64,000 bases of DNA, taken from the NCBI GenBank assembly GCA_019916065.1, contig CM034237.1, positions 45,281,084 through 45,345,083 on the forward strand, in the 5' to 3' direction. The position numbers were made by a program, and so were the translations under genes. The stretch comes from Vitellaria paradoxa. Taxonomy: Eukaryota > Streptophyta > Magnoliopsida > Ericales > Sapotaceae. Under the pieces are notes generated by a model, which saw only the letters and a program-made list of their open reading frames with translations, did not search any database and was not told the origin of the DNA. Below are positions 1 to 12,598 of the stretch, in pieces. How positions within the stretch are numbered: position 1 is the first letter of the stretch; every line of letters begins with the position of its first letter.

Positions 1-126
1 GAGGTGAGTGTTTGTTCCATTTAGCACTTGAAGTCATAAGCGGTAACATTAAGGGAAGTAAGTGGAAATCTTTGGTGGCTTTACTAAAAGCTGAGTTTCG
101 TTAATTCTCACACCTATTTCTTATGC

Positions 127-275
127 GGGCTCCGTTTGAAGTGGTAAAAAATTTTAAAAAATAATAAAAGATATTAAAAAATTTTAAAAATTATTTATTT
201 TTTATTTTACAATACGAATTACGAACTCATAATTTATCTCAGTTTATCTTATTTTTTGTCACTCCAAACGCATTC
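127..275. mobile_element. MITE family A, copy 1
   Basis: A roughly 150-bp element with ends GGGCTCCGTTTGAAGTGGT and (inverted) GAATGCGTTTGGAGTGAC, and an internal CGAATTACGAACTCATAATT signature shared with the other family A copies. Confidence 0.6.
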
Positions 276-609
276 ATAGTGGCATACATTTCTTACATTA
301 CGTAATAAATTTTAAAAAAATGCTATTCTACCCCTCCCCCTCCCAAAAAAAAGAAAGACAGAGCAAGAAATTTTGTTAAAATTATGTGACAGCGACAATT
401 TTATTTAAAAAAAAAAAAGAAAAAACTATCTTTACGTATTTTATTTTGAAATAAATATTAGACACGCAACTTGGCTGTATAATATTAATAGTATGTATAG
501 CAAAAATGATAGTAAGAAATTAATGATATATATGTAATGAACGAGCCAAGTCTTCATTTGTTGGGGGTGGGTGGGGTGTACTAATCGCTTTTTTTCTTTC
601 ATTTTCTAG

Positions 610-664
610 GGGACTACTCTGTTCTCTTGACGAGCAAGGCGGTCAGGAAGAACAAGCTGAGTGA
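610..664 (+). other. Possible 3'-terminal exon of an unseen gene
   Basis: A pyrimidine-rich stretch ending TTTTCTAG (602-609) precedes a short segment of coding-like composition. In one frame it reads LLCSLDEQGGQEEQAE and then stops at 662. The window starts with GAGGTGAGT, which could be the matching donor. There is no family match, so this is weak. Confidence 0.2.
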
Positions 665-2533
665 ATTATATATACGTACACATTTGACTAAAAGAGTTTC
701 TATAATTAAATAGTACAAAAGACACTAAAGAGGAGGAGGATAAACAACGACAAAGACAACAAACATAGCTTGATGAATTATTTAGATCATCACTACAGAA
801 TGCTCCGCATATCGACAAACTTTGTTCCGTTGACTAATCGATCTATTTATATATATATATATAGATAAATATATGTATCTTTGTCATCCAATTGAACTCT
901 GCCTCATATATATCTATATAGATATATATAGACTCAAGCATACGGTCAAAACTCGAAATGCATTCTCTATTGGGCTTGGCTGCTTAAAGCCACAGCCAGA
1001 GAACATGCAAAAGATTAGCATTTGCACCACGTAAAAGCTTTAGGAGACACATTGTTGATTAAAGAATATATACAGATATATATGATATTAGATATGTGCT
1101 GCACTGAATAATCATTAATTCGACGGATCATGCATGTTTAGATTTGCATAAATGCTAACGCAAATTAAAACGTACACGTGTGAAATTATAGAGAGGAGCA
1201 CATTGAGCACATTTGGTTGTCGGCTTCTTTTAATCCTGATTAGACATCCCTACGAGAGGAAAACTCTTTTTCTGACTTTTTTAGGCTGTCCAGGTCTCTG
1301 AATCGTGGCCTAATTAAGGCCGATGGTGTTATGTCCATTGCCAAGTCAATTACTAAATAAACTTAGCTAAAACGGGCTTTATTAATTACAAATCAAACTT
1401 AGCTAGACCTAGTCTCGTGGAAGTAAGTATCTTTTGATCATGACTTGATTGAAGGATTTCATTCACAGGTAGCTGGCCACGAACGTTTTGACTTGCATTA
1501 TCCAAGGTTAATTAAATACAATCACTTTCTCAAAAGCACCATCAAAGGTTGTGCTTTTGTAAACTTTTGTCTTACTAGAAATAATTTAGAGTCCGTTTGG
1601 TGTGCAAACAAATCTCCAGAATTTTCAATTTTGTAAATTTTAAGTATTGTATATTAGGTAGATTTATTTACACTTCACGAATAAATTCTTACACTTTATT
1701 TTACTTTTCATTAAATAAAATTATATGATTATTTTTATTATTTTAATAAAATATGTTATATAATTTTAATTCCACAAAAACCCTTCTCCAAGAATAAGGG
1801 TAATTGTGTAATATTTTCACTTAATTAAAAAGTAAAATGGAGTACAAAAATTTATTTGTAAAGCGAAAATAGGATTACTCTTTGATATTTTTTTAAAAAG
1901 TTGAAAAAAATTAGTAAAAGTTAGAAAAAATTAAAAAATTTTGAAAAAAGTAGAAATTTGTTGGAAAAAATTAGTAATCTAAACAGTGCCTTAATCACTA
2001 ATATGTCTTTTGACTTTTGATTAGTGATTATATTTAAAGAATATAAGCATGAGCTTTGTTAAGCAACCTAATTAATTCCTCATTCTAAAACTAGTGATAT
2101 TATATATGTTGCATAACGTCTCAAACTTTGTTAATTCAATAGGTATATGATGTGATCTCGAAGTGTAAATAATAATTCTCTTGTAACTTTTCGTTTTTCA
2201 ACGCTCTTGTTATTGGCTTGACTGCAGTTAAATGCGTTCTATCTTGGGTATCACCTTGGAATGAGGTTTGCAGATGATTTGTGCACGCACGTTGAATTAT
2301 TAGTGCCTCTTTAGCATCAAAATGAGTTAAAGTTAAAGGTCTGGCGAATGAGATCAAGCAAGGCTGGCCGACGCTTGACACCCAATACTAATTATAGAAT
2401 ATATAAATAGTTTAAATCTTATATGTTATATAAAGTTTTTACTAATAAAAAAAACAAAAGTCAATAATTTCTCATTATATTAAGTATATTAGGTACAATT
2501 ATATTAGTGTTTATGGGCTAAAAGTTATTTTTT

Positions 2534-2645
2534 TTCGTTGAGTAGAGACAACTGATATTAAACTAATTTTTTTTTCTTAAGTGAGTACAATTGATATTGC
2601 GCTAAATTTTTTCTATTCTTGAGTGGGCACAATCGAGTACTAAAA
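2534..2645 (+). repeat. Degenerate tandem repeat, about 50 bp, two to three copies
   Basis: Copies of TGAGT.GAGACAACTGATATT, AAGTGAGTACAATTGATATT and TTGAGTGGGCACAATCGAGT, each followed by a T-rich stretch. Confidence 0.5.
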
Positions 2646-3322
2646 ATAATATTAATAGAAATAAATAAATAATAAATAATAATAAAAGAATTTTCAGATA
2701 GGCACATGCCCCCTTCAAATATTGGCTCCGCCTATTAAATCAAGACACTTATAAACATGGGCTCTAGTGAGAACCATTTTTATCACTAATTTAAAAAATT
2801 ACATCAAGATTTTATTGATTTGTTTTATAAATTATAATTTTTTATTATTATTAAATTTTTATCCCTACTATATTTTTATTTTTATTCTTGTTTATTTTAA
2901 AAATATAATTTTATCACAATTAATTACAAATTTTGAATCGGCCTTTGCTTATAAAGAAATTAAAGTGTTAATAATTAATTCAATTTGCATCGGCAAGAGT
3001 TAATAAGATTGATAATATATATATATATATATATAAACTCTCATTTCTCGTAGCTTTCAATTTTCTTAGAATTCTGGCGTACCGTCATGATACCACTCCC
3101 TTCCAAGCAGGTTTATCTCAGAGTTTTGACGAAAATCGTTCCATGCATGTTTTTCAAAATAAGTGGTATTATGGAAATTTTAAACCGAACAAATATAGCA
3201 CTTCGCCCCATCTTGTGCAAAATCACGTGAGACAGGAATACTTTTCGTGCCTTGATGGTAGGTCGGTCACACCTCTTTCTGCCCTCACCCACATAATTAT
3301 TGGTTCATCAAAAAGGAAGCTT

Positions 3323-3600
3323 TAGGGTGTGTTTGGAGTAAGAATTTTATAGAAAGAAATTAAATTATTAAGAATTTTATTGGAAGAAGAAAGAAATAAA
3401 ATTACTTATATATACTTATTTTTATATTAAATTAAATGAAAAATAATTTTTTTATTATATATCTATTTCATTTTCTTTGTATTTTTCTAATCTCATGAAA
3501 AATAATAATACTAATAAAGGTAATATTCTTTATTTTATACTCATCTCTTACATATCCCCTCTACCAATTTTTTTTTTTTTTTGGGTTCAAACATAACCTA
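3323..3600. mobile_element. MITE with TAGGGTGTGTTTGG ends
   Basis: A 278-bp AT-rich segment beginning TAGGGTGTGTTTGGAGTAAG and ending GGGTTCAAACATAACCTA, giving inverted ends of about 14 bp. No target duplication is certain. Confidence 0.5.
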
Positions 3601-4010
3601 AGAGTGTTGAAAATAATTAACAAAATTATATGAAGATTAAAAGAATATATTATCATAAGATGATATATGAAGTTAAAAAAAAAAAACAAAGAAAAGAAAA
3701 GAAAAAGGCAACACAAGTTCTATTTGTGTTTGTACAACCGAAATAAATAAATAGAAACTACTTTTCTTAGTCGATCAAAATTAATGATTAAAAAAAAAAA
3801 AGTAAACTGCATCATTCTCTTTTTTTTTTTTTTTTAAGCAGCCATCTTAAAATGCAAAAATTTAGTATGCACAGTAACATGAATTTATGTTATGACACAA
3901 AAAATTGCCCGGTCGAGCCATATGTGTGTGTGGACTTTGTTAATTATTTTTATTAAATAATTTTACTAAAGGCGGAAGTTTCTGTTCACTGTCAAAATAA
4001 ATAAATATAG

Positions 4011-4151
4011 AGTGAGTGTATTTGAAGTAAAAAAAATTAGTAAAATTTGATAAAGGTTGTAGGTTCATAATTCGTGCAGTGAAATAAAAATGAATAATTT
4101 TTAAAAATTTTTAATATTTTTTAACAAATATCAGAACTTTAAATGGAGCCT
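4011..4151. mobile_element. MITE family A, copy 2 (inverted)
   Basis: Inverted relative to copy 1: begins near GAGTGTATTTGAAGTAAAA, contains TTCATAATTCGTGCAGTGAA and ends TTTAAATGGAGCC. Confidence 0.55.
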
Positions 4152-4795
4152 AAGGGTGCGTTTGGGTGCATAAAAAGTACAACCTTGCACCAAAATTTAA
4201 TACGTACGTAGCACTTTAATTGATAGTTGGGTGTTTGGTAACAACGTATAAAAGTTTGAGAAAGTTGGAGAAAGTTAACAAAAATTAAAGAAAATTTGTA
4301 AAAGTTAATTTTGTATTTGGTGAATAAAGTTAGAAAAATTAGCAAAAATTAATTAATTTATTTTATTTTTATGGGTGTGCCAAATCCCGCCTAACTCTCA
4401 AATAAGAAAACAACTGGTCGAATTGCAATATTTACCAATTATCTCTTCGGATGCTGTAAATATAATATGGTAGCTACCTTTTCATTGAGGACTACATAAG
4501 CTCTAAAAATAACATGCTCATATAATTATAATCTTTTCGCCAAAAAAAAAAAATAAAAATAAAATATTAAGATACACTTGAAGGTTATTTGACCACGAAT
4601 TAAGATAAAAAAAAAAAATTGGCGAAATTACATTTTTGGTTTCCTATCTACGGGGGCTTTTAGAAAACTGCAGAGCTAAAGAAGTTAGGGACCACGTGTA
4701 TGTATGTGCGCGCGCGTGTATATATATATACATATTTACGAAAGTATACATGCTATGATCACTAGTACCGATTAGCAATAACATATTTGAATCTA

Positions 4796-4983
4796 AGCCT
4801 CCGTTTGGAGAAATGTGGGCTACCACGGCTAGTTTTTTTTTTACTATTTTTAAAAATATCGAACCTACTTCCTTACATTTGAATTTTTTTTTTTAATTTT
4901 GAAAGATAAAAATATCAAATTAGTAAAAAAATTAAAAAGTTAATTATTAAAAAATTAATTTTTTTCCTTCCAAACATAGTTTA
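4796..4983. mobile_element. MITE family B, copy 1
   Basis: Begins GCCTCCGTTTGGAGAAATG and ends CCTTCCAAACATAGTTTA, with an AT-rich interior rich in AAAAATTAAAAAGTTAATTA-like stretches. Confidence 0.55.
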
Positions 4984-5069
4984 AAATGCTAATTAGTAGG
5001 CAGCTAAAAAAAAAGTTAACATTTTCTCTTCTGAAACTCAAGTTAAATTATTGTCGTTGACTTATTAAG

Positions 5070-5735
5070 TCCTATTTGATAACATTTCTATTTTTTATTT
5101 TTTATTTATATTTTTAAAATTTTGTATACTGATAACAAAAACATGCTTCTTAAACTTGTTTATATTTTTTGTTTTAAAAAAAAAAATAAAACATAAATAG
5201 CAAAATATAAATAAAAAAAGATATTTTTATTCTATTTTTCTTTTTATGTTACAAATATTTTGTAAATTTTAACATTTTATCTATTTTGTTACATCATATT
5301 AAAATTAATTATCTTATTAAATTAAAATTACTTTTAATAGATAATATAATTAAATTATAATTAATATATTTTATATTTGCTTAATTAAATTATATAGTAA
5401 TTATATTTTACTCAATTGTTTTAACAAATAATATAATTAAATTATAATTTAATATATTTTATATTTATTGTATTAAATGATTTTTAATAAATAATTTAAT
5501 TTAATTGGTCTAATTAATTAAACTAAACTAATATGAATATATTTTATAAAATTTACTTAATTTTTAAATAATTAATAAAATTAAATATTTTGTTAAAATA
5601 AAAAATTATTTATTGCAAACAAAACTGTACTTTTAAATACAGTTTTAGTTTTAATTTAAAAAAAATGATAACAGGGAAAAAAAATAGATAAACATAAATA
5701 GATTTAAAAAAAAAAGGCTAGCGTTATCAAATCCA
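5070..5735. mobile_element. AT-rich TIR element, about 665 bp
   Basis: Begins CCTATTTGATAACATTTCTA and ends GCTAGCGTTATCAAATCCA, which are inverted. Near both ends are runs of ATTTTTATTT/AAATAAAAAT. There is no open frame of note. Confidence 0.45.
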
Positions 5736-5864
5736 TCAATAACTCTTTTTATTTTTATTTTTTAATGGTATATTTTAATCCACGATAGTTCGTAGAAAGC
5801 ATATTTGGCGGCACAGACTTTAAATTAATAATTAATAGCCAGAACTCTTTAAAGGATATTCATC

Positions 5865-6160
5865 TATATATAGGACCAGAACCCTTCCAAAACAATTTGA
5901 CAATTCCTCCATTTCTACCATCATCTCCCTCCCTCTCTCTCTCTCTCTCTCTTTTCCCCAGGCGGTGTGCCTTTCTATTTAACTATAAACTAAGCTACAA
6001 GTCAACTTCCTCTCTAGGCTAGCTGATATCAAAGCAAAATCCCATTTGTAGATGCCTTGCTGCTACAAGTCTCAGCTTGCAAGAAAAGTTTTTTTCAGCT
6101 TCAAGTTACCCATCTGGGTACCCAGCTGCTACAAGCCAGTGATCTCATGGTAGGCTGAAC
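5865..6160 (+). promoter_or_regulatory. Possible transcript start with CT-rich leader and 33-codon ORF
   Basis: A TATATATA box (5,865-5,872) is followed by a leader with a (CT)n run (about 5,933-5,952). Then comes an ATG at 6,052 opening a 33-codon frame (MPCCYKSQLARKV ... VPSCYKPVISW) ending with TAG at 6,151. The codons CCYK and SCYK come from a repeated GCTGCTACAAG. A GT donor-like site overlaps the stop. The base composition stands out from the AT-rich flanks. I do not recognise the peptide. It could be a first exon, a small peptide gene or a non-coding RNA. Confidence 0.3.
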
Positions 6161-6838
6161 AAATATATATATATATATATATATATGTGCATGTATTTTC
6201 ACTAGCCCAATGTTAGATGAACCCAAATACGGATGAACACGAGACAATCACAACTATTCATAGCACTTTCATCTTGACACGTGGCAGTCAAGATAATTAT
6301 CTATTAATTGCTTAACTTTTAGCGATTATACAAAATCACTTGTAACGTATGCTGGTATGTCTCTGTAGGTTTACAATATATGTACTGCGCTGTGAAGTTT
6401 ACCTCTTATCAGAAACGTGAGACTTCGGCTTAGAATGTGAGTCTTTTTTTCTTTTAATTATATATATACACTCTAAAGTACAACTGCTTTTATATTCACA
6501 TCCACATGCCAACTGCTTTGCTCTAGTGTGATTTTTGTGGTTAACAAATGAAGTATATTAGTTTACTCGTACGTTATTTTTGGTATTTGAATGTTAGCTG
6601 ACTTGGTGAGCTTTGTTGTGGTAATATCCGTAAATAAGATCGTGCCGCATAAATTACTCCAAAAAAAAGAAAAAAGAAAAAAGATCGTGCCCCATATGGT
6701 AGGACCCTAGGGCCTACTTCTACTACGATCAAGTTCTATTAATTATTATAATAATATCAGCATAAAAAAAAATATTATAATAATATCTCATAACTTCCAT
6801 GGGCATGTCAGTTAGACCACATCTTTTTATTACGATAA

Positions 6839-7155
6839 GGTGCAGTTTGGAAATTTAAATTTTGGTAATTTTTAGTATTTTTTTATCAAAAATTATTAGC
6901 TATAATTTTTAATAAGTTTAGTAAAACAAGTAATAATTTTTAATAATTTTAATGACTTTTTGTAATTTTTTGGTGTTTGACAAAATTTTTAATAATTTTT
7001 GACATAATTTTAGCAACTGTTAACAACTTTTAGTAATTTTTAAGTTGATAAGTTATTATAGCTGAGCGAAAAATGGGCAAAAATTAGTGGTTTGTTAAAT
7101 ACACAAAAAATAAAAGTTGGTTATTTTTTGCTAAAAATTATGCTTCCAAAAGCAT
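6839..7155. mobile_element. MITE family C, copy 1 (about 315 bp)
   Basis: Begins GGTGCAGTTTGGAAATTT and TTTTGGTAATTTTTAG, and ends TTTTTGCTAAAAATTATGCT TCCAAAAGC. Inside is the signature TTAGTGGTTTGTTAAATAC, which is also present in the copy in KNOX intron 3. Confidence 0.6.
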
Positions 7156-9404
7156 ATATATTTACAAATTAAATTTTATTTATAGGATTTTTTTTATTTT
7201 CTAATTAATTATAAAATATACTTTTTTTAATTAGAAGACTTTTTAATGTTAATTAGTTTCTAGTTTTAAGTACGCCAGTTTATTGACCAACATATTCTAA
7301 AGTTTGAAACAATTCAATATTATAACTGAATTTATCCTCAGATTAATATAAAGTTTTACCTTATGGTTCATTTGGTTTGTTTTTCTGTTTTCTATTTCTT
7401 ATTTTTTTTTATTTTTTGTTTTAAATTTATTTTCTATTTTATACTTTTGAAAATAAGAAAAATAGTCCAAAACGTATTTAGTTGCTTGTGTTTTTAATTT
7501 TTGTTTTAAAAAATAAAAAATAAGTTTACACATAAAATAAAAAATGACAAAAATTTATTTTAAACATTTTTAACATAAAATAAGAAAATTTTCAAAATAA
7601 AGATTTTTAAATAAAAAATAAAAATAAAAAATAAAATAAATACTACCTTAATTTTTATATATTTGAGAAATATATTCTACTAATTTTAACAAATTAAAAG
7701 CAAACCTAAGAAGTGTGGAGAGCATCCGCCCCTCGGTTGTAGCGGTGGGGTATCCATCGCTCGGCCCCTTTTTCTGTTGGTTCACAGCAGATCTTTTGGA
7801 AAACTAACGGAGAATCCAACCGCCTAGATTGGATGCAAAACAGCTGTAATTAAAAAAAAAAGTTAACTTTTGTAATTAGTCACTAACTAATTATTAAAAA
7901 ATTAATTTTTATATTTAAAAAGAAAAAAAACAATCTTTTACTATCTAATTTTTTAGTTTTTTGTTAAGTGTTGTTTGGATAGTTAAAAAAAATTGTGTAA
8001 AAGTAATGCATAATAAAATTTAAGTGAAGAAAATTAAAAAAAATTAATAATTTTTTTATAACCTTTGGTGGAGTTTGATATTCTTACGGTAATTTGATAT
8101 TTTTATTCTTTATGATTAAAAATATTTAAAATATAAAAGAATAAATTTAATTATTTTAAAAAAATTAAATAATCGGAAATCGAAAAATTACCTATGCTTC
8201 CGAAACGGGGCGTAAGCTTGTTGATGTGCCAGAATCAGTCCTTTCTCTTTCCACCTGCTTTACCTCGTCAAAATCATGCAACCAATCAAATCAATCAATC
8301 AATCCAAATCCAGCAATCAAAAACTTTATAGATAAAAATAGCTCCGCTTAGAGTTCTCTAAAAAATTAAAATATTACAAATTTTTACAAATACAAATTAG
8401 AGACAATAAAATTTAAATTTTTCGCTCATTATATAAATTACGAGATATTTACTCTTATAATTTTATACTATTTTATATAATTTTATATAATTTTAAACAC
8501 ACCCAATATCACAAAATAATTACAGGGTACGCTTATAATGATAAAAAGTGAGATAAAATATAATTAGAGAAATTTTTTTGTGTTTGTTACACATATCTCA
8601 AACCGTATTTTTTTAGAGATGAATAGTAAGATTTCCGTTATGACGGATTAGATTTCCGTTTGGATGGATTTAAAATTTTGTATCAGCCATGCCTTATTTG
8701 CACTGTAATTCGTCGAAACGATTTTTACAATCCGTTCGAACAAAAGTTAATAGTGCGAATCTATCGAAACGGTTTCTATAATCCGTCGGAACGGTTTTAT
8801 GACCCTATAAAAAATAATCAAAATGTGTGTCATTCAATAGTTTGGAAGTTCATGATGAAAATAGTAAAAAAAATTTTGCTATTTGATTAATCTAATTTTA
8901 ATTATCGACATTTTTTGAAAGATATTGAGCTTTTTTTTTTTAACTTTGAGAAAGTTAGAATGTGTAAAAATGTATAGAAACTTTTAGATATTTTCAGAAA
9001 TTTTTAAAGATTTTTGGTGCATCAAACACACCCATAATATATAAAATAAAATATAACTAGAAATTAATTTTGAGGTATGTTTATCTATTTATTTATGTTG
9101 AATTAGTAAAAAATAAAATATATGACAAGTAATGATATGAAATAAAATTTGTAGGAGATAATTTAAAATTTTTTAAGAATTTTGACGAATAGTAAATTTA
9201 AAATGTTTGTTAAACAAAATTAATCAAAACTCATCAAATTTTATTAATTTTTTTGTACTTTTTTAATCAAATTTTATTATATATCACTTTTATATCAAAT
9301 TTTTATTATATTTTTTAACAAATTTAACACCCTTTAAATACATAATGTTTCAACACCAATCTAAAAAGTAAAAATAAAAAAACACTAGATTTTTTACCCA
9401 CTTT

Positions 9405-9655
9405 GGCTCCGTTTGGCGAGAAGTGACTGGAATCTCATCCACCAATAATAAGTTTTTTAACTTTTTTTTAAAATGACGAAATTTATCTTCTTACATTTTA
9501 TTATTTTTTTAATTTTTTAAGGGTAAAAATATTAAATTAATAAAAAAAATTAAAAAATTAGGTACTTTTTTCCTTTTCAAACACCAAAAAAAATTAATCT
9601 TTTATTAGTTAACTACTAAAAATAATAATTTTTTACTTCCCAAACTAAACCTTAA
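9405..9655. mobile_element. MITE family B, copy 2
   Basis: Begins GGCTCCGTTTGGCGAGAAG and ends CTTCCCAAACTAAACCTTA. The interior resembles the copy at 4,796-4,983 (AAAAATATTAAATTAATAAA and similar). Confidence 0.55.
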
Positions 9656-10349
9656 TACACCGTGTTATCCCACATCCCTAATCTAATAAACAAACACGAC
9701 TAAAAAGTCTCTTACATGATTACTCTCAAATTGTGATCTATTATAATTTTATTTTATTAATTAAAAATGTTATACACTAATTTTTTTAATTATTAAATTT
9801 TTATATTAATATACTCGTTTTTCACGTTGATACTTGGACGAGAAAGTGACACTGATCATATACAGGGGCTGTCGGCCAAAAGTGATCGAAAACTCGAAAA
9901 AGTAGGAAATGTAAATCACCTTTTGTTTTTAGAAAACCAATTAAAAGTAACCAAATAATCCATTAGAAGAGTACAAAATAAATCGTTTCAATAGTTTTAT
10001 AAAAAAATAGTACAAAAAGAAGATAAAAATAAAAAAAAATAAAAAAAATAGATAACTTTTGGTAAATTTTTTTTAACTTTTTTGTAAAATTTTATAAAAT
10101 TTAAAATTTTAAAATAAACACACGAAAAATGAAAATGACAAAAGTTACTAAAAGTAAGTAAATATTTATAATTTCTTTGTAACTTTCGGTGATTTTTGGT
10201 CTAACCAAACGGGCATAGTTGATAAGATGATTTGGTAATTAAGCTTAATTTTAATATTTATGGCATATCATGGCATATCCTCAATTATGAAATATGAATT
10301 TCCTTTTTTTTTTTTTTCAAAAAAAAAGTATGAAATATGAATTTCTACT

Positions 10350-10482
10350 AGTGCTTTGTTTGGTTGCAAAAATAAAATTTTTGCACTTTTTTTTTTAATT
10401 TTTGTGTCTTATATGCTTTTTTTTTGAAAATTTAGTTTTTTTAAGAAACTATGACTTTCAGGCTTGCTAGTTATATTCGTAA

Positions 10483-10516
<34 letters not shown>

Positions 10517-10750
10517 TTACATCCATTTAAATAAAAGTAATCGGGTTAAGTAAAAGAATATTGAAATTTTTTTATTTTAATTTTTCTTATTTTTACTCAA
10601 ATGGATGTAAATTTTTTTATTATTTTCTGAATATGCTTAAAATAGTTAAAAATTATTGTTTTAGAAAATATTAATAAAAAAATCATATACGACAAAAAAA
10701 AAGCTATGAAAAAAGTTAAAAGTTAATTTTTAATAAAATCAAACCCTAAG
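10350..10750. mobile_element. MITE-like element
   Basis: Begins GCTTTGTTTGGTTGCAAAAA and ends TAATTTTTAATAAAATCAAACCCTAAG (inverted match over TTTGTTTGGTT/AATCAAACCC). It contains an inverted pair of ATTTACATCCATTT segments and an (AAT)n run at about 10,483-10,513. Confidence 0.45.
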
Positions 10751-10773
10751 AAATCTGAAACAGTTATATCTTT

Positions 10774-11248
10774 GGTAAATTACATTTATCTTCCCTTAAT
10801 ATTTAAATAATTACACTTAGTACCCATAACATTTAAAAGTTACACTTGACTTTTTAATTTTAAAATGTTATTAATATTGATCCCATCTTTATAAAATTAG
10901 TCAATAAAAATTAACATAAAATGTCAAATCAACTAAAATTTTAAATATTTTTCTTATTTACCCCTCTCTCACATTTCGTTAGTTTTTTTTTTTTACAAAA
11001 ATCAACAAAACTTTATGTTTTACTTATTTTTTGAAAATTTTTAGAGAAAATTGATGAAAATATGAGGGCTGGAGGCTTAAAATTTTAATTATTTTAACAT
11101 TTTTTTTGTTAAGTGTTAATAGTTGATTTTATTGGAAGGGTCAATGTTAATAATATTTCAAAATAGGAAAAATTAAGTGTAACTTTTAAATATTATAAAT
11201 AATAAATATAATTTCCTAAATATTTAGGGAAGGTAGATGAAATTTACG
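10774..11248. mobile_element. Long-TIR Mutator-like MITE
   Basis: The first 110 bp (GGTAAATTACATTTATCTTC ...) and the inverse of the last 110 bp (GTAAATTTCATCTACCTTCC ...) match through ATATTTAAAAGTTACACTT and a later ATT.ACCC block. This gives a long inverted repeat around a short centre. It has the same terminal style as the element in MENG intron 4. No clear target duplication was found. Confidence 0.7.
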
Positions 11249-11339
11249 CACCATTGTGTTAAACATGCGCCGTATAATGAATAGAATGAGATTGCATGAG
11301 TTTGCACTAGATAAGTCCAAAAAAAAAAAAGAAAAGTTG

Positions 11340-12598
11340 GAATATTGACACTCTTACAAAAACTTCTCTCACTCTTTATCTTTTATTTACTCCTACAAAA
11401 TTATTAAACTAACCATGTAGTAGAGGTTAATTAATACAAAACACATCAAATACTACAATTACCCTCCTTTTCTACTCATTAGTATAAAACTAATATCTTT
11501 CATTTTTTAATTTTTTTGCAACATTCTCCACTATTTATTAATTTGTATGTTAAATTAAAAATTTAATGTTAAATATAATTTCATGAAATTGTGTGAGAGA
11601 TCTTTTTTAATGGTTTTTTTAAATTAACTTTGTAAATATATCTTTTAAATTTATTTTATCAAAAATAAAAAAATAAAAAAATAATTATTATTTTTTAATT
11701 GATACAAAATAAGACATCATAATAGTTAATTAATTCATACGCTAATAAAATAATTGAAATAAAGGTAAATTAAATTCAAATTCAAATCCTAACATTCATC
11801 CTCCAAACCAATCACCATTAAATAAAAATAATATAACACTATTTAAAATAATTCTAACAGTTTTAACAAAAACTTTTTATAAACTATGAAGCAAAAAAAA
11901 AAAAAACACTACAACTAGGAACTATAAAAAAAGCTTATAGGGAAAAAAATTCTAATAATATAATAGTATATATACCAATAAAAACAAAAAAGAAAATATT
12001 ATATGCAATTTGTTTTATATTATCTTGTTAAAAAATCAATTACATGAAACAAGAAAATTAAAAAAAAAAAAGTTAATGGTTGCTTTGCAATTTAAGAGAT
12101 TCAATAACTCATAATAATATGAAATTTATTTTGTAACAAAAAAACAAAAAGGCATCTTGAATTTTTGCCCACTCCCACGACACAAAAGAGGAGTCAAAGT
12201 ATAAAAGTCTGTCTCATATGGCGGCTTGCCGCAAACCATTTGTTTGTACCAAAAAACAAAAAAATAAAAATTTAATCACATCTGAAAGCTTCGTTTTAAC
12301 ATAATCTCCTTTTATCGTATTTCGTTTAAAATTTAATAAACAAAAAAAATATAAATAAGTAAAAATATATATAAGATTATGAGAAATATAATTATAAAAA
12401 TAAATAAATAATAGAGTTATGAAAAAAAAAGTGAATGATTTTAGTTTCATAATAAAAATAAAAAGGGAGGATAGTTATGATATTTAATGTATTTTGTATT
12501 AATTATTCTCTATTAATTATAAAATTAGTTTTTTTAATTTTATAGAAAAAAAAAAATTATAAGGGGTCGGAAAAATTTTTGAAAAAGTGCGAATATCG
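11340..12598. mobile_element. Long-TIR element of about 1.26 kb, no transposase
   Basis: The left end reads GGAATATTGACACTCTTACA. The inverted right end reads GGCGATATTCGCACTTTTTC. Both are followed about 90-150 bp in by matching TTAATACAAAA.ACAT.AAAT and CCTCC.TTTT stretches. The interior is very AT-rich without a credible open frame. It is Mutator-like by its long inverted repeats; the target duplication is unclear. Confidence 0.6.

Larger units (their letters stand above)
665..5864. other. Intergenic, no gene seen
   Basis: AT-rich DNA with the MITEs and tandem repeat listed separately, AT microsatellites (849-862 and 3,014-3,034) and a TATATATCTATATAGATATATATAG-like hairpin near 905-930. 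Open frames here are short and unrelated to known families. Confidence 0.6.
6161..10773. other. Intergenic, MITE-dense, no gene seen
   Basis: Beyond the listed MITEs there is a GC-richer scrap at about 7,706-7,845 and a segment at 8,640-8,815 with repeated CGAAACG.TTT.TA.AATCCGT motifs, both unidentified. Decayed TIR fragments occur near 7,365-7,650, 7,850-8,212 and 9,180-9,350. Confidence 0.55.

Noticed and set aside
8640..8890. 76-codon ORF with repeated RNGFYNPSE-like stretches
   Set aside because: Derived from short repeated CGAAACGGTTT motifs in an AT-rich region; no family resemblance.
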